From Codonopsis lanceolata (lineage: Eukaryota; Streptophyta; Magnoliopsida; Asterales; Campanulaceae), in assembly GCA_013146195.2 (NCBI GenBank), contig CM028379.1, positions 112,958,168-113,022,167 on the forward strand: DNA of 64,000 nucleotides, in the 5' to 3' direction. The position numbers and the translations under genes were made by a program. This document shows, one piece after another, positions 1 through 10,340 of the stretch. The first letter of the stretch is position 1; every line of letters starts with the position of its first letter. The notes under the pieces are model-generated. The model worked only from the letters and a program-made list of their open reading frames with translations, did not search any database and was not told the origin of the DNA.

Positions 1-69
1 AGTTCACAATCAACCAAGAAAGTATAAAGACAAGCATAGAATGCACATGCAAGATTATGGGGCGTTACA
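1..69 (-). repeat. 3' LTR tail of the Tekay-like element
   Basis: The first 69 bases match the last 69 bases of the 5' LTR (about 7482-7550). On the minus strand this is the start of the LTR, TGTAACGCCCC. The remainder lies outside the window. Confidence 0.93.
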
Positions 70-3000
70 CTCTCCCCTCCTTTAGGAATTTAGTCCCTAA
101 ATTCTTACCAAGTTCCTCAAACAAATGTGGATGCTTCTCGCGCATCTCCGCTTCCGTCTCCCAAGTCGCTTCTTCAATGTTGTGGTTCCTCCAAAGAACT
201 TTAACTAAGGGAATCTTCTTTGTTCGTAGCACTTGCTCTTTGGTATCCAAAATCTTCACGGGCTTTTCAACGTATGACATATCCGGCTCAAACGTGATCT
301 CCTCATACTCAAGTACATGGGTATCATCTTTCAAGTACTTTCGCAACATGGAGACATGGAATACATTATGAGTCTCCGAAAGTGACGGTGGCAATGCAAT
401 GCGATACGCTAAGGACCCAACTCTCTCAAGAATCTCGAATGGGCCAATGTACCTCGGTGTAAGCTTCCCTTTCTTGCCAAATCTCTTCGTACCTCTCCTC
501 GGTGTCACCTTCAAGAACACGTAGTCACCCACTCGGAATTCAAGATCCCGTCTTCGATTGTCCGCATAACTCTTTTGTCGACTTTGAGCGGTGCGCAAAC
601 GATCTCTAATCAACTTCACGCTCTCAACCGACTGTTGCACTAACTCGGAACCCCAAAGTTTAGCCTCTCCAACTTCGTCCCAACAAATAGGCGATCTACA
701 CTTACGCCCATACAAAGCCTCATACGGCGCCATCTTGATACTCGATTGGTAGGTATTATACGCAAACTTCGGCTAAAGGTAAGTGAGAATCGGCTTCCCT
801 TGAAATCCACGGCAAGCTCGCGGCATATCTTCCAAAATCTGAATCAATCGCTCGGATGGCCATCCGTTTGCGGATGAAAAACATCTTGAAGTCTAATTTG
901 GTCCCCAAAGCTTCCCGCAACGACTTCCAAAATACGGATGTGAACCTCGGATCTCTATCGGACACAATACTCACCGTGCGCCATGAAGTCTCACGATCTC
1001 CGGATGTACAAAGGCGCTAAGCGAGTCAACGAATAAGTGATAGCTATCGGAATGAAGTGTGCAGACTTAGTCAATCTGTCGACTATAACCCAAACTGCAT
1101 TAAAACCTCTCCGCGTGCGCGGTAACCCTGTCACGAAATCCATAGTAATGAACTCCCACTTCCATTCAGGAATCTCCAATGGTTGTAGAAATCCCGCAGG
1201 TCTCTGATGCTCAGCCTTAACCTGCTGACAAGTCAAACACCTTGACACATACTCTGCAATTTCCCTCTTCATGCCTTTCCACCAAAATTGTCTTTTCAAG
1301 TCTAAGTACATCTTCGTGCTCCCCGGGTGAATGGTATACCTCGATTTATGAGCCTCATCAAGAACCAACCTCTTCAAGTCATCATTAGAAGGAACACAAA
1401 TTCGACCTCGAAATGTCAAAGTACCCTCGCTATTAACCACAAAATCAGGCGATACTGTCTCAGCCAACCCATCTATAATTTTCCTCAACTCCGGATCATT
1501 CCCTTGAGCTTCTCTAACCTTCCCAAATAAAATAGGCGTAGCACGAATATTTGCAAAAATCACACCTCTATCATGAACACTAGGACTCCAATCTCGCAAA
1601 TCCTCTAACATCTTCCATTCTTTAACCATCATGCACGACATATGAACTTTCCTACTCAAGGCATCCGCTACCACATTTGCCTTCCCCGGATGATATAAGA
1701 TAGTACAATCGTGGTCCTTTAACTTTTCCATCCACCTTCGTTGTCTCATGTTCAATTCTTTTTGAGAAAACAAGTATTTCAAACTCTTATGGTCGGTGAA
1801 GATCTCAAACTTAGACCCATACAAGTAGTGTTTCCACTTATGCAACGCGAAAATAATCGCAGCCAACTCCATATCGTGTGTCGGGTAATTCTGCTCGTGA
1901 ATAGACAACTTCCTCGACGCATAGGCGATAACTCTACCATTCTGCATCAACACACATCCCAAACCTTCCTTAGAAGCATCACTATAAATCACAAAATTAT
2001 CTCCTCCACTAGGCAAAGCCAAAATAGGTGCCGACGTCAACCGCTTCTTAAGCTCTTGAAAGCTAACTTCACATTTATCGCTCCAAACAAAAGGCACATT
2101 CTTCTGCGTCAATTTCGTCATAGGAGTCACAATCCGAGAAAAACCCTCAATAAACCTTCGGTAATAACCCGCTAGACCCAAGAAACTCCGAACCTCGGTA
2201 ACCGAACTAGGCCTCTTCCAATTCGTCACCGCTTCAATCTTAGAAGGATCAACGGCTATCCCGGCGCTAGAAATAATATGCCCTAAGAAAGATACTTCCT
2301 CAAGCCAAAAGGCACATTTGCTAAACTTGGCGTAAAGCTGCTTCTCTCGAAGAATAGACAATACAATCCTCAAATGTTTCTCATGCTCCTCCCGAGATTT
2401 CGAATATACCAAAATATCATCAATAAAGACTACAACAAAGCAATCAAGATAACTGTGAAAAACACGGTTCATCAAATCCATAAACACCGCTGGCGCATTC
2501 GTCAACCCAAACGGCATAACCACAAATTCAAAATGCCCATACCTAGTGCGAAAAGCCGTCTTCGGAATGTCTTCCTCTCTAACCTTCAACTGGTAGTAAC
2601 CCCATCTCAAATCAAGCTTAGAGTAGACAATAGACCCTTGCAACTGGTCAAAAAGATCATCGATGTGGGGTAGAGGATACTTATTCTTAATAGTCACCTT
2701 ATTCAATTCTCGGTAATCTATACACAACCGCAAACTCCCATCTTTCTTCCTCACAAACAAGACCGGTGCGCCCCAAGGCGACACACTTGGTTTAACAAAA
2801 CCAATCTCTAGAAGTTCTTGCAACTGGGTTTTCAACTCCCTAAGCTCCGCGGGTGCCATTCTATATGGTGCCTTAGAAATCGGTGAAGTCCCCGGAATAA
2901 GCTCAATGCAAAACTCTAGTTCTCTATCGGGTGGCATAGCATGATCGGTAGAAAACACATCGGAAACTCACATACTACCGAACCTCCTCTAAATTCGGCG

Positions 3001-3450
3001 AAGACCTCTTCTTATCAACAACGCAGCAAGATAACCCGCACACCCTTGAGACAACAATTTTCTAGCCCTTAGCGCAGAAATGAAAAGCAAGTCACTCGAC
3101 GCTTGATCACCCACAAAAGTAAATTCAGCACACCCGGCATATAAAAAGTAACCCTCTTCCTATGGCAGTCAACTATAGCATGATAAGCACATAACCAGTC
3201 CATGCCAAGAATCACATCAAAATCACGTATAGGGAGAACTACCAAGTCCGCATGCAAAGTGTGGTCACCCACCAAAACATCACAAGATCTAAACACTTCA
3301 GACGCGAGCATATATTCCCCGAGCGGGGTAGACACTTCAAGCAAGTATGGCAAAGATTGAGGCAATACGCAAAGATTCTCAACAAAGTGCGAAAGCAACA
3401 TAAGAATGTGAAGACCACGGATCTATGAGAATTCGAGCCTTATGATCAAA
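65..3450 (-). pseudogene. pol: Tekay-like pol: protease, RT, RNase H, integrase, chromodomain
   Basis: Protease occupies about 3450-3069. The active-site segment reads IDPWSSHSY, where IDPGS is expected, so the flap-base glycine is Trp; the domain ends with ILGMDWL. One long frame (2958-991, 655 codons) holds RT with the catalytic VFIDDILVYSK motif. RNase H follows with its four acidic positions visible (YSDASKEG, MELAA, TDHKSLKY, VVADALSRK), then the integrase HHCC finger and first Asp (TMDFVTGLP). The second integrase Asp (SDRDPRF) is in another frame at 756-974. The third acidic residue follows a further frame change near 860-890. The last frame (733-65) carries the integrase C-terminus and a chromodomain (about VEKPVKILD to WETEAEM). 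At least three frame breaks make it a pseudogene. Confidence 0.92.
70..83 (-). other. polypurine tract of the Tekay-like element
   Basis: Read on the minus strand, AAAGGAGGGGAGAG directly precedes the LTR start TGTAACGCC. This is the expected plus-strand priming site of a gypsy element. Confidence 0.8.
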
Positions 3451-3499
3451 TATAGAAAGAGTACCTCCTATCACCGCCAGACCCCTCGAACCTCGCCGA

Positions 3500-4656
3500 T
3501 CAAGCGCAAACACACGGCCTGACCACGAACCTTTGGTTTACCATCCATATCTCTCTTAGCCCTGCATCGCCGCCTCGCCACGATCGATTGGCCTTATATT
3601 TGGGACAATCCTTCCTCAAATGAGTCCCATCTCCACAAGCGAAACACTTCCCAGTCCTTCCCCAAAGATCTATCACCGTATGCCCGGACTTACAGCGAAG
3701 ACAAATCATAGTCTCATTGCGAGACCCTTGCCGCCCCGAGTAGAAGAAGTGTTGTTGCCTCCGCTTCCCTGCCTGGCCTACCTTGGCCTCCACCTCTCCT
3801 ATCCGGTTCCCTTGGTATCCCCTTACGCTACCCGAAATTATTTCACGATTAGTGTTGAGTAGCTGTCGTGCATTACCCGAATTACTCTTGACTCGGTGCT
3901 CCTCAATATCTTGCTCAACCTCATAAGCTCTATCAACTGCAGTCCGATAATCAGTGAGCTTTAGTGCTAGAATCTGCTTCCTAAATTCAGTCCTCAACCC
4001 TTTAACAAACTTATGTGTCCTCCGAGCCTCCGTAGGAATCAAATCACGCAATAACGGCTCGGCTCGGTGAACTTCGCGAATACTCCGCCACGCATGGTAC
4101 CTTGCTCAAGATTATAAAATTTTTCTCCCTTTGGTTACGAACCACATCCGGTACGTATTCCTCCTTAAATTCCCTCTGAAAATTAGCCCAAGTGATGGGA
4201 CTTGTTGCATCTCCCAACTTTCCTTCAATACGGTCCACCAATGCTCTACGGCTCCCTTTAAACTTAAACGTCGCTAGTCCGACTTTCTCCTCATCAAGAC
4301 ACTCCAACATAGATAAGATTTTGATCATCTCTTCCATCCACAATTCCAGCCTCCCTCGGGTTTGGCTCCCCAAGAAATGCACTAGGCTTCAACCTAAGGA
4401 ATCTCTCTAGAGTGTTGTCGACCCTCGGTCTCGGTGGTGGAGGTGGTGGTGGTACTGCTCCTCCTGCCTGACCTCCCTGGCCTGCCCCAGCCAGAAAAGC
4501 TAACAACCTACGGTGTAACTCTGCCATATCCGGACCCACCGGATCCTGCGGCGGCGGTACCTCAACTTCGGGTTCGGCCGGACCTCTCCTGGGCCTACCT
4601 CTACCGCGGCCATTTCCATTCCTAGGATTATCCATCGAATCCCTACAAGAATTCAC
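3500..4656 (-). pseudogene. gag: Tekay-like gag, frameshifted
   Basis: Gag is spread over three overlapping minus frames (4656-4294, 4382-4044, 4051-3500). It begins with a Gly/Arg/Pro-rich N-terminus containing a run of about eight prolines. The capsid-like helical region (TFKFKGSRRALVDRIEG, TWANFQREFKEEYVP) follows. It ends in nucleocapsid with a CX2CX4HX4C knuckle, CFACGDGTHLRKDC; a second, degenerate CX2C lies just before it. Two frameshifts, around 4300-4380 and 4040-4060, break it. It sits immediately inside the primer-binding site, as expected for gag. Confidence 0.9.
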
Positions 4657-4730
4657 TCGACGTTAGAATCATCACACAAATAACCAACCCACCTAGGCCA
4701 TGGAACCTATCCCGGCCGGCCTAACCTATA

Positions 4731-4742
4731 GCTCGATACCAA
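4731..4742 (-). other. primer-binding site (initiator tRNA-Met type)
   Basis: The minus strand reads TTGGTATCGAGC. This resembles the TGGTATCAGAGC complement of initiator tRNA-Met, with a small internal difference. It lies three bases inside the 5' LTR end. Confidence 0.75.
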
Positions 4743-4745
4743 GGC

Positions 4746-7550
4746 TGACCGGCAGGACCCCAATGCGAGATCCCAGAATCGCGCCGTCCAAATAAACAAT
4801 AACACAAGTTTAACACATAAGCATGCACAAGTAGGATTTTAAAATTCATGTGGCGCAACATTTCAGACAATTAACAACTCGGCTACACTTGGCCGGAAAA
4901 ACAACCTAATTTAAACAAGTCATCGGCGACGTTACGTAGGAACCCAACAACTACTCCTACAATTAACACATGCTTATAAAACCTCAACGGCCACAACATG
5001 CCGGAGACAACAACAATAATAACACTTTAAACAAGCTTTAGCGGAAGAAACTGTGATGAACCATACACATATGAACAAGCTCGACATATAAGTCGGCATA
5101 CCAAAAGAATTACAAGTATCAACTAATTAAGTTACTACAACAATCAAACCCCAAGCCAAGTCTACATGACTTGCTTCCCAACGTCCTTTCCAAAATAACA
5201 GATTAATCAATTAAAGTCCAAAAGAGCAACCTCGCTCACAACGCCCAAGCGTCCAAGCGAATCTAGCGTGGACGTCTCCTCGGCTTTGATCTAAGGAAAA
5301 CAAAGCAAACAAATAGGGTAAGTCGAAAGACTTAGTAAGTTACCAAAATATGCATGTTCATGTTATAGCATGACGATTATCACAATTATGGCATTTTATC
5401 ATCATTTAACACTTAGCACCTTATTCACATAAGTGCGTAAAGTAAATCATACAAGTAGGATATGATAGTCACGGCCGCTTCGTAGCTCCTGCAAAACATT
5501 CTGTTACTAGTTCGTGCCATCGATGTTATGTGAATTCATCGACTCATACCGAGAACCTACTCGATCTCAATAGCAAGCCAATGCGGCACTTAACGTACTA
5601 AAGGGGCTACTTCCCCACCGCGGCCACGGTGGAGGGGTGTGTGAAGTCCCAGGTGCGGCGATCCATAGCAAACACGAATCCCATAATTCGTGAAGGCGAT
5701 GCATCGTCCCCACCCTGACTTGATAAACAAACCAAATTATGCCAGCTGGACTCAATGCAATGCACAAGTAGATATTTACTTGACTTAAACCATTAAGGGA
5801 CCGAATCCGACAAGAAGCGAATTCGACCAACCAAGTAGGGTATTAATCTCTACTATAAAATCATATCAAGGCAATTAAATTGCACAAAACCAATCTTTCA
5901 TAACAACTTGTTATAAACAATCAACCAAGCTCATACTTGAGTAAACCAAGTCAAACGGCGTCAAACTTCGTAGGGATTGAAATTAGAGTTCAACATGTTC
6001 AAATATTCCCTAGAGTCGACTGTTGAGTCCTTGCTCTAAATTCCCAAATTTGGAGAAATTGAAGCTATATGCTTCATAACCCAACCTAGGTCAATTCTAG
6101 GTTCAACAAGGTATTAAACTCACCAAGGCAATGCAAAGTGATTCAAGTTCATCATAGAGTCCAAAATTTAGAATAGAACACATAACACTTTTACAACATT
6201 TCAAGAAGGCATAACTAGGGCATTCTCATAAATCAACACTTCCAACATAAATATCATACATGGCTTTAACATGCTCAAAACCTTAAATAGACAAGATGGA
6301 AGAGCATTATAAACATTCATAGGTAGGAAATCATCCTAATCATGCTCCTAGCAAGCTCATAGTTTCAACATACAAGAATATAGCATGAAAAGCATACAAG
6401 TGCCCTCATTGACCTCAACCAACATAGACTTTGCTTCCTTAGGGTCAATGAGAACTAAGAGAAGAAGAAGCTAAAGAAGGTAACTTACTAGTTATTCACC
6501 AAAGAAGGAAATAGAAGAAACTATTCGGATGGAAATGCTCCCCTTGATGAGCTCTTCAACTTTAATGAAAGGCTCTTGGGCAAAGGATGAATGAATGATT
6601 GAAGATGAAGGGTTTATCTCCAAGAAGCCATGGAAGAACCTTGAGAGAGATGAAATTCGTTTTTGGAAGAGAGAGGGTGAGAATGAGGGTCAAAAATCTG
6701 AATTGGGGCTTATATTGGTCTAATTCTTGAGTGGGACATGTGTCAACCACTTGTGGTCCCTTTGAGATTCTTAGGATAAGGTTTGGATGATCAACAAGCC
6801 TTCTTAATCCATCATTAAAATTAGTTAGGGATGTTAGGACTTAAGTAGGAAGGGTTAGGGAGGTTTAGGATAGGTTTAAGTAGGGGTTGGAAGTGAACAA
6901 ATCGTCAAATTCCGAAACAGGAGGAAATCAGCCCGTAGCAGCAAAACAAGTGAGGCGGGCGCCTCACCAAGCCCCATGCGGCCGCCTCAAGTACTGAGCC
7001 TTCCCCAAAGTTCAGACCATTCAGCAATTGCTCCCTGCATTTGAGGCGGGCGCCTCACCAGCTCCCATGCGGCCGCCTCGGCTCCAGAATCTCTAAAACT
7101 TGATCTAAACTTGATCTAAATGGTCCCAAACTTTTGGGCAACCATTCTAAGGTCTAACCTTACTCAAAACAAGTCGGAAACGCACCCGAACAACCCCCGG
7201 AACAAGCTAGGACAAGGCGCGAACCACGCGACAAATGAACAACGGATCAAACTACAATCAAACGCCAATCAAACTAGGATGTCTTGGGCATGAAAAAGGT
7301 TTGTTTCAACTTGATTAAGACTTGAATATAAAGCTAAGAACTCAACGAACACTTCGTACGTCGAAATAGAAGCAAATACGAGCAATGAGAGGAAATCGCT
7401 AAGGCCAAATTCAACGCGATTAAACCGGCGATTCAACAAACAAGTTTATATGATTCTAAGACGTTAATAACTAAGTAAACAAGTTCACAATCAACCAAGA
7501 AAGTATAAAGACAAGCATAGAATGCACATGCAAGATTATGGGGCGTTACA
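4746..7550 (-). repeat. 5' LTR of the Tekay-like element (about 2.8 kb)
   Basis: On the minus strand it begins TGTAACGCCCC (7550) and ends GGTCA (4746), giving TG...CA ends. It has no coding content. A TATA-like box on the minus strand (CCAATATAAGCC, about 6707-6718) probably starts transcription. A 37-bp GC-rich duplication (6952-6988 and 7043-7079) lies 240-370 bp upstream of it in U3. The 4746 boundary is inferred from the primer site and the TG/CA rule. Confidence 0.8.
6952..7079. repeat. duplicated 37-bp GC-rich motif in the Tekay-like U3
   Basis: Two near-identical 37-bp copies (6952-6988, 7043-7079) are separated by 54 bp. Each has a perfect inverted repeat TGAGGCG-GG-CGCCTCA (6951-6966 and 7042-7057) followed by GCGGCCGC (6978-6985 and 7069-7076). 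They are far more GC-rich than the surrounding LTR. Confidence 0.9.
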
Positions 7551-8406
7551 CCTGTCCTTCCTCGTAAGGAACTCTTTTTTTGCTGTTGCTGGATTTCAAA
7601 CAACACGACTGCTCCTTTTGGTTATTTTCGCCTCGGGATTCGGGCGACACAACTGCTTGCTTTTACTTGTTTTATGCTGATGTTGAGGCTGAAATTGGGC
7701 AGAGCAACTGCTTGCTTTTGTTTGATATTGCGTCTGGAATCGGGCAGCGCAAATGCTTGCTTTTGCTTGATATTGCGTCGGGAATCGGGCAGCGTAACTG
7801 ATTGTTTTTGTTTGTTGGAACCGGACAAATAGAGTGGAAACCTAATCGGGTAACTAGGTTTATATTTTGGACGGTGGGTATAAGTGTTTAGGGAGGATCG
7901 CTCAGCCTAAAGGGGGAAATGACTTTGGTAGCTTAACAACGCTCTGTACGTTTCTTACAGAAACTCTCTCCGTAATTTCCTTCAGCGTTCTCCGCTCTCT
8001 GTTCTTCCGTTCGTTTGCACTGAACGGAGACCTCTATTTATAAGCGGATGAGCAAACTTAACCTCGAAGAAAGAAAAGATATTTTGCATTTGTGCTTAAA
8101 GTGGTTGTACCTTGCGCTGAAAATATTGTACCGAAGAAGGAATGCAACAGGACCAAAACTCAAAATGGGCGCGACCTTTTATTAAAGAGGGCACATCGTC
8201 CCATTTTGGTGGTGGCAGCACCTCTTTTCCTTTTTCCTTTGGAAATGTTACACTTTCCTTCCTCTGCTTCATTGTTTGTCATTTTCCCTTTTTTGTTTCT
8301 TCTTTTAACACTTAAAACCCCCTTGAAAGTTAACAAAAACTTAACACTTGTTAGTCCATTTAGTATACTTAATTATAAATTATACTTTTTTAGTACATAT
8401 ATAAAA
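7551..8406 (-). other. unassigned promoter-like segment with 45-bp tandem repeat
   Basis: This is single-copy in the window, between the Tekay LTR and the Harbinger element. On the minus strand a strong TATA box (TTATAAATAG, about 8034-8043) precedes a leader-like stretch. That leads to a short open frame at 7828-7622 (68 codons, M-S-G-S start) made of 15-residue repeats containing LPDSRRNIKQKQ. The 45-bp unit repeats about three times at 7680-7810, and the oldest copies are diverged. The Tekay insertion ends the segment at 7550. It could be a remnant LTR with leader or a disrupted small gene; I do not recognise the product. Confidence 0.4.
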
Positions 8407-8409
8407 TTA

Positions 8410-10194
8410 GGCTCCGTTTGTTTCAGGGAAAACGTTTTCCGGAAAATGATTTCCGGAAAATGAAATCATTCTATTTTCCGCTGTTTGGTAAGTCTTATGA
8501 AAATGTTGTGGAAAACATTTTCCGGTGTTTGGTAAACTTTGTGAAAATGTGTTGGAAATCATTTTTTTTACAATATCATTTGTATATAATACTCCAATAA
8601 GAACTAAACATAAATTTTCACACGAGTTATCAACTCTCCACGTATACTAGCTATTTTACAAACGCGATAATGACCATAAAATGGCAGCATACTTTGGATA
8701 ATTTTTGAATGTACGTTGCACAAAGCATAAAATTTCACATTACTCAAAAATACTTACCAAAAGTCTAATTAAGATGTGTACAAAACATTGTGTCCCATAT
8801 GATGATCATGTTCAAATACTAACAAAATATTACCAAAACTCTAATAATTGTTTTAAAAATAAACCATCATCCAAAGCTTTCTTGTCCTTCAATAACAAAA
8901 CATAAAACTAGTATCCATGCCACTCTTGGGTCATGAATTTTTCAATCCATTTCTTTCTAAGGTTCTCACTTTTTACCATAAATCCTCTAGCCAAATCCTT
9001 GTTGATAATCAGATGATCAAACACCGAACCAAGAAACACTTCATCAAAGCCTTCAGTTTTCATAACCTCTTTGTAGAGATCTTCTGTGCTCACTTGCTCA
9101 TCAGAAAGTTTCTTGATTGCTAACGCAACCTCTCCAAGTTGTTCAACAACTTTGTTATCATATGTAGAATCCCCATCCTCGTGACACCTTTTCCGATGGG
9201 GCCTTGACTTTGACGACGGTGCACTTGAAGCTTCTTTGCTTTTTGTGACCTCTTCAAACTCATTTCCATAAAATGATTTCTGAAAAATGATTTCCGGAAA
9301 ATCAAAAGATTTCATTTTCAGGTGTTTGGTAAATCTTTTAAAAATATGTGAGAAAACATTTACGGGTGTTTGGCAAACACACGGAAAATATTACGGAAAA
9401 CAATATATGAATAAATAAAAAAATAGAAAATAGAAAATGGACAATTTTTTATGATGTCCCTAGAAAATCAATAAGGACCATCTTTTTAAAATAAGGTTCA
9501 TTTTTTTTTAATCTCACAATTACAAATAATTTTTTTGCTAATTGATATGAAAAAAACGTTCTAAAATCGAAAATAGACAATGTTTAGGATGTCCCTAGAA
9601 AATGTTACGGAAAACTATATATGAATAAATACAAAAAAAACATATTCTAATATTAATGCATATATTGAATATAAAATAGTGTTGAGCTTTAAGTAATTTT
9701 TCTTTACTAATTCTCAATTTATCATTAATGGTGTCAAATCAATGTCTATTTTTTTCGATCTCACAATTACAAATAAAAAATTTGATAATTGATATGAAAA
9801 AAAAAACTTTTTAAAATAGAAAATTGATAATGGTTAGGATGTCCCTAAATAATATAGTTGACACTAATTTTAGAACGTAGTAAGCATTTATTAAAATTAT
9901 AATTTATAAAGAGTGTCCACAAACTTTATTTATATTTTTAAACTATTTATTTGTTGAGTAAAATGTTGTGTGTAAGTAAATATGTGCAATTGTGAAAGGG
10001 GGCAGAGGGTACCCGAACGTTTGGAAAATGACTTACGGAAAATGAATCCGTAAGTCATTTTCCGGAAAAGAAGCCTTCATTTTCCGTTGACTCGGAAAAC
10101 CTTTTACGTTGACTGTATTTTCCTAATGTTACCAAACACCGGAAAATGAGGAAAACGTTTTCCGGAAGTCATTTTCCGTGAAACAAACGGAGCC
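8410..10194. mobile_element. PIF/Harbinger DNA transposon, internally deleted
   Basis: Terminal inverted repeats are GGCTCCGTTTGTTTC at 8410 and its complement ending at 10194. The 3-bp target duplication TTA (8407-8409, 10195-10197) is diagnostic of PIF/Harbinger. Subterminal DNA is packed with TTTTCCGGAAAATG-type palindromes. A Myb/SANT-like ORF1 remnant is present (8908-9315) but no DDE transposase is visible, so it is non-autonomous. A subterminal-like block recurs inside (about 9265-9390). AT-rich sub-repeats ending GATGTCCCTA occur near 9450, 9590 and 9840. Confidence 0.9.
8908..9315 (-). pseudogene. Harbinger ORF1 (Myb/SANT-like) C-terminal remnant
   Basis: This 135-codon minus frame has the C-terminal signature of the Myb/SANT-like DNA-binding protein of PIF/Harbinger elements: a low-complexity SAPSSKSRPHRKR linker, then a helical tail with EDLYKEVMKTEGFDE and FDHLIINKDLARGFM. 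The N-terminal Myb/trihelix domain is missing. The frame instead starts inside repeat sequence (FPEIIFQKSF comes from the TTTCCGGAAAA repeat). In intact relatives this protein helps the separate transposase enter the nucleus and bind DNA. Here it is a truncated last exon. Confidence 0.75.
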
Positions 10195-10205
10195 TTAGAG
10201 GTACG

Positions 10206-10327
10206 AATTTGGAGTGTCTACACGTAGCTCAAGTAGAAAGTAGTCTCCCGCTTCGCTCAAAGTTCAAGTTCGCATGAGGTAACTCATGATAACTTATAGA
10301 TATCAAACTTGTGGTATATAACCTTCA
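10206..10327 (+). repeat. truncated copia 5' LTR
   Basis: The last roughly 120 bases match the end of the 3' LTR (17785-17902), including the shared TTCAAGTTCGCA-GAGGTAACTCATGA block, with small indels. The first ~350 bases of the LTR are not found between here and the Harbinger element. Confidence 0.85.
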
Positions 10328-10328
10328 T

Positions 10329-10340
10329 TGGTATCAGAGC
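10329..10340 (+). other. copia primer-binding site, initiator tRNA-Met
   Basis: TGGTATCAGAGC lies one base inside the 5' LTR end at 10327. It is an exact match to the usual tRNA-Met primer complement in plant copia elements. Confidence 0.9.

Larger units (their letters stand above)
1..7550 (-). mobile_element. Ty3/gypsy chromovirus, Tekay/Del-like, degenerate
   Basis: LTR retrotransposon read on the minus strand. The same sequence, ending GGGGCGTTACA on the plus strand, closes both LTR copies, at 69 and at 7550. The window therefore holds the tail of the 3' LTR, the whole internal region and the whole 5' LTR. A purine tract lies next to the 3' LTR (70-83) and a tRNA-Met-like primer site next to the 5' LTR (4731-4742). 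The protein order is gag, protease, reverse transcriptase, RNase H, integrase, chromodomain. A C-terminal chromodomain and a very large LTR fit the Tekay/Del clade. Frameshifts and stops in gag, protease and integrase show it is inactive. The left target duplication is outside the window; the right flank begins CCTGT. Confidence 0.93.

Noticed and set aside
1105..1120. CCGCGTGCGCGG also contains GCG-NN-CGC
   Set aside because: It lies in integrase coding sequence, is isolated, and is not upstream of a promoter; treated as chance.
8092..8463. 123-codon plus-strand ORF
   Set aside because: Low-complexity Phe/Leu-rich translation that runs into the Harbinger terminal repeat; no family resemblance.
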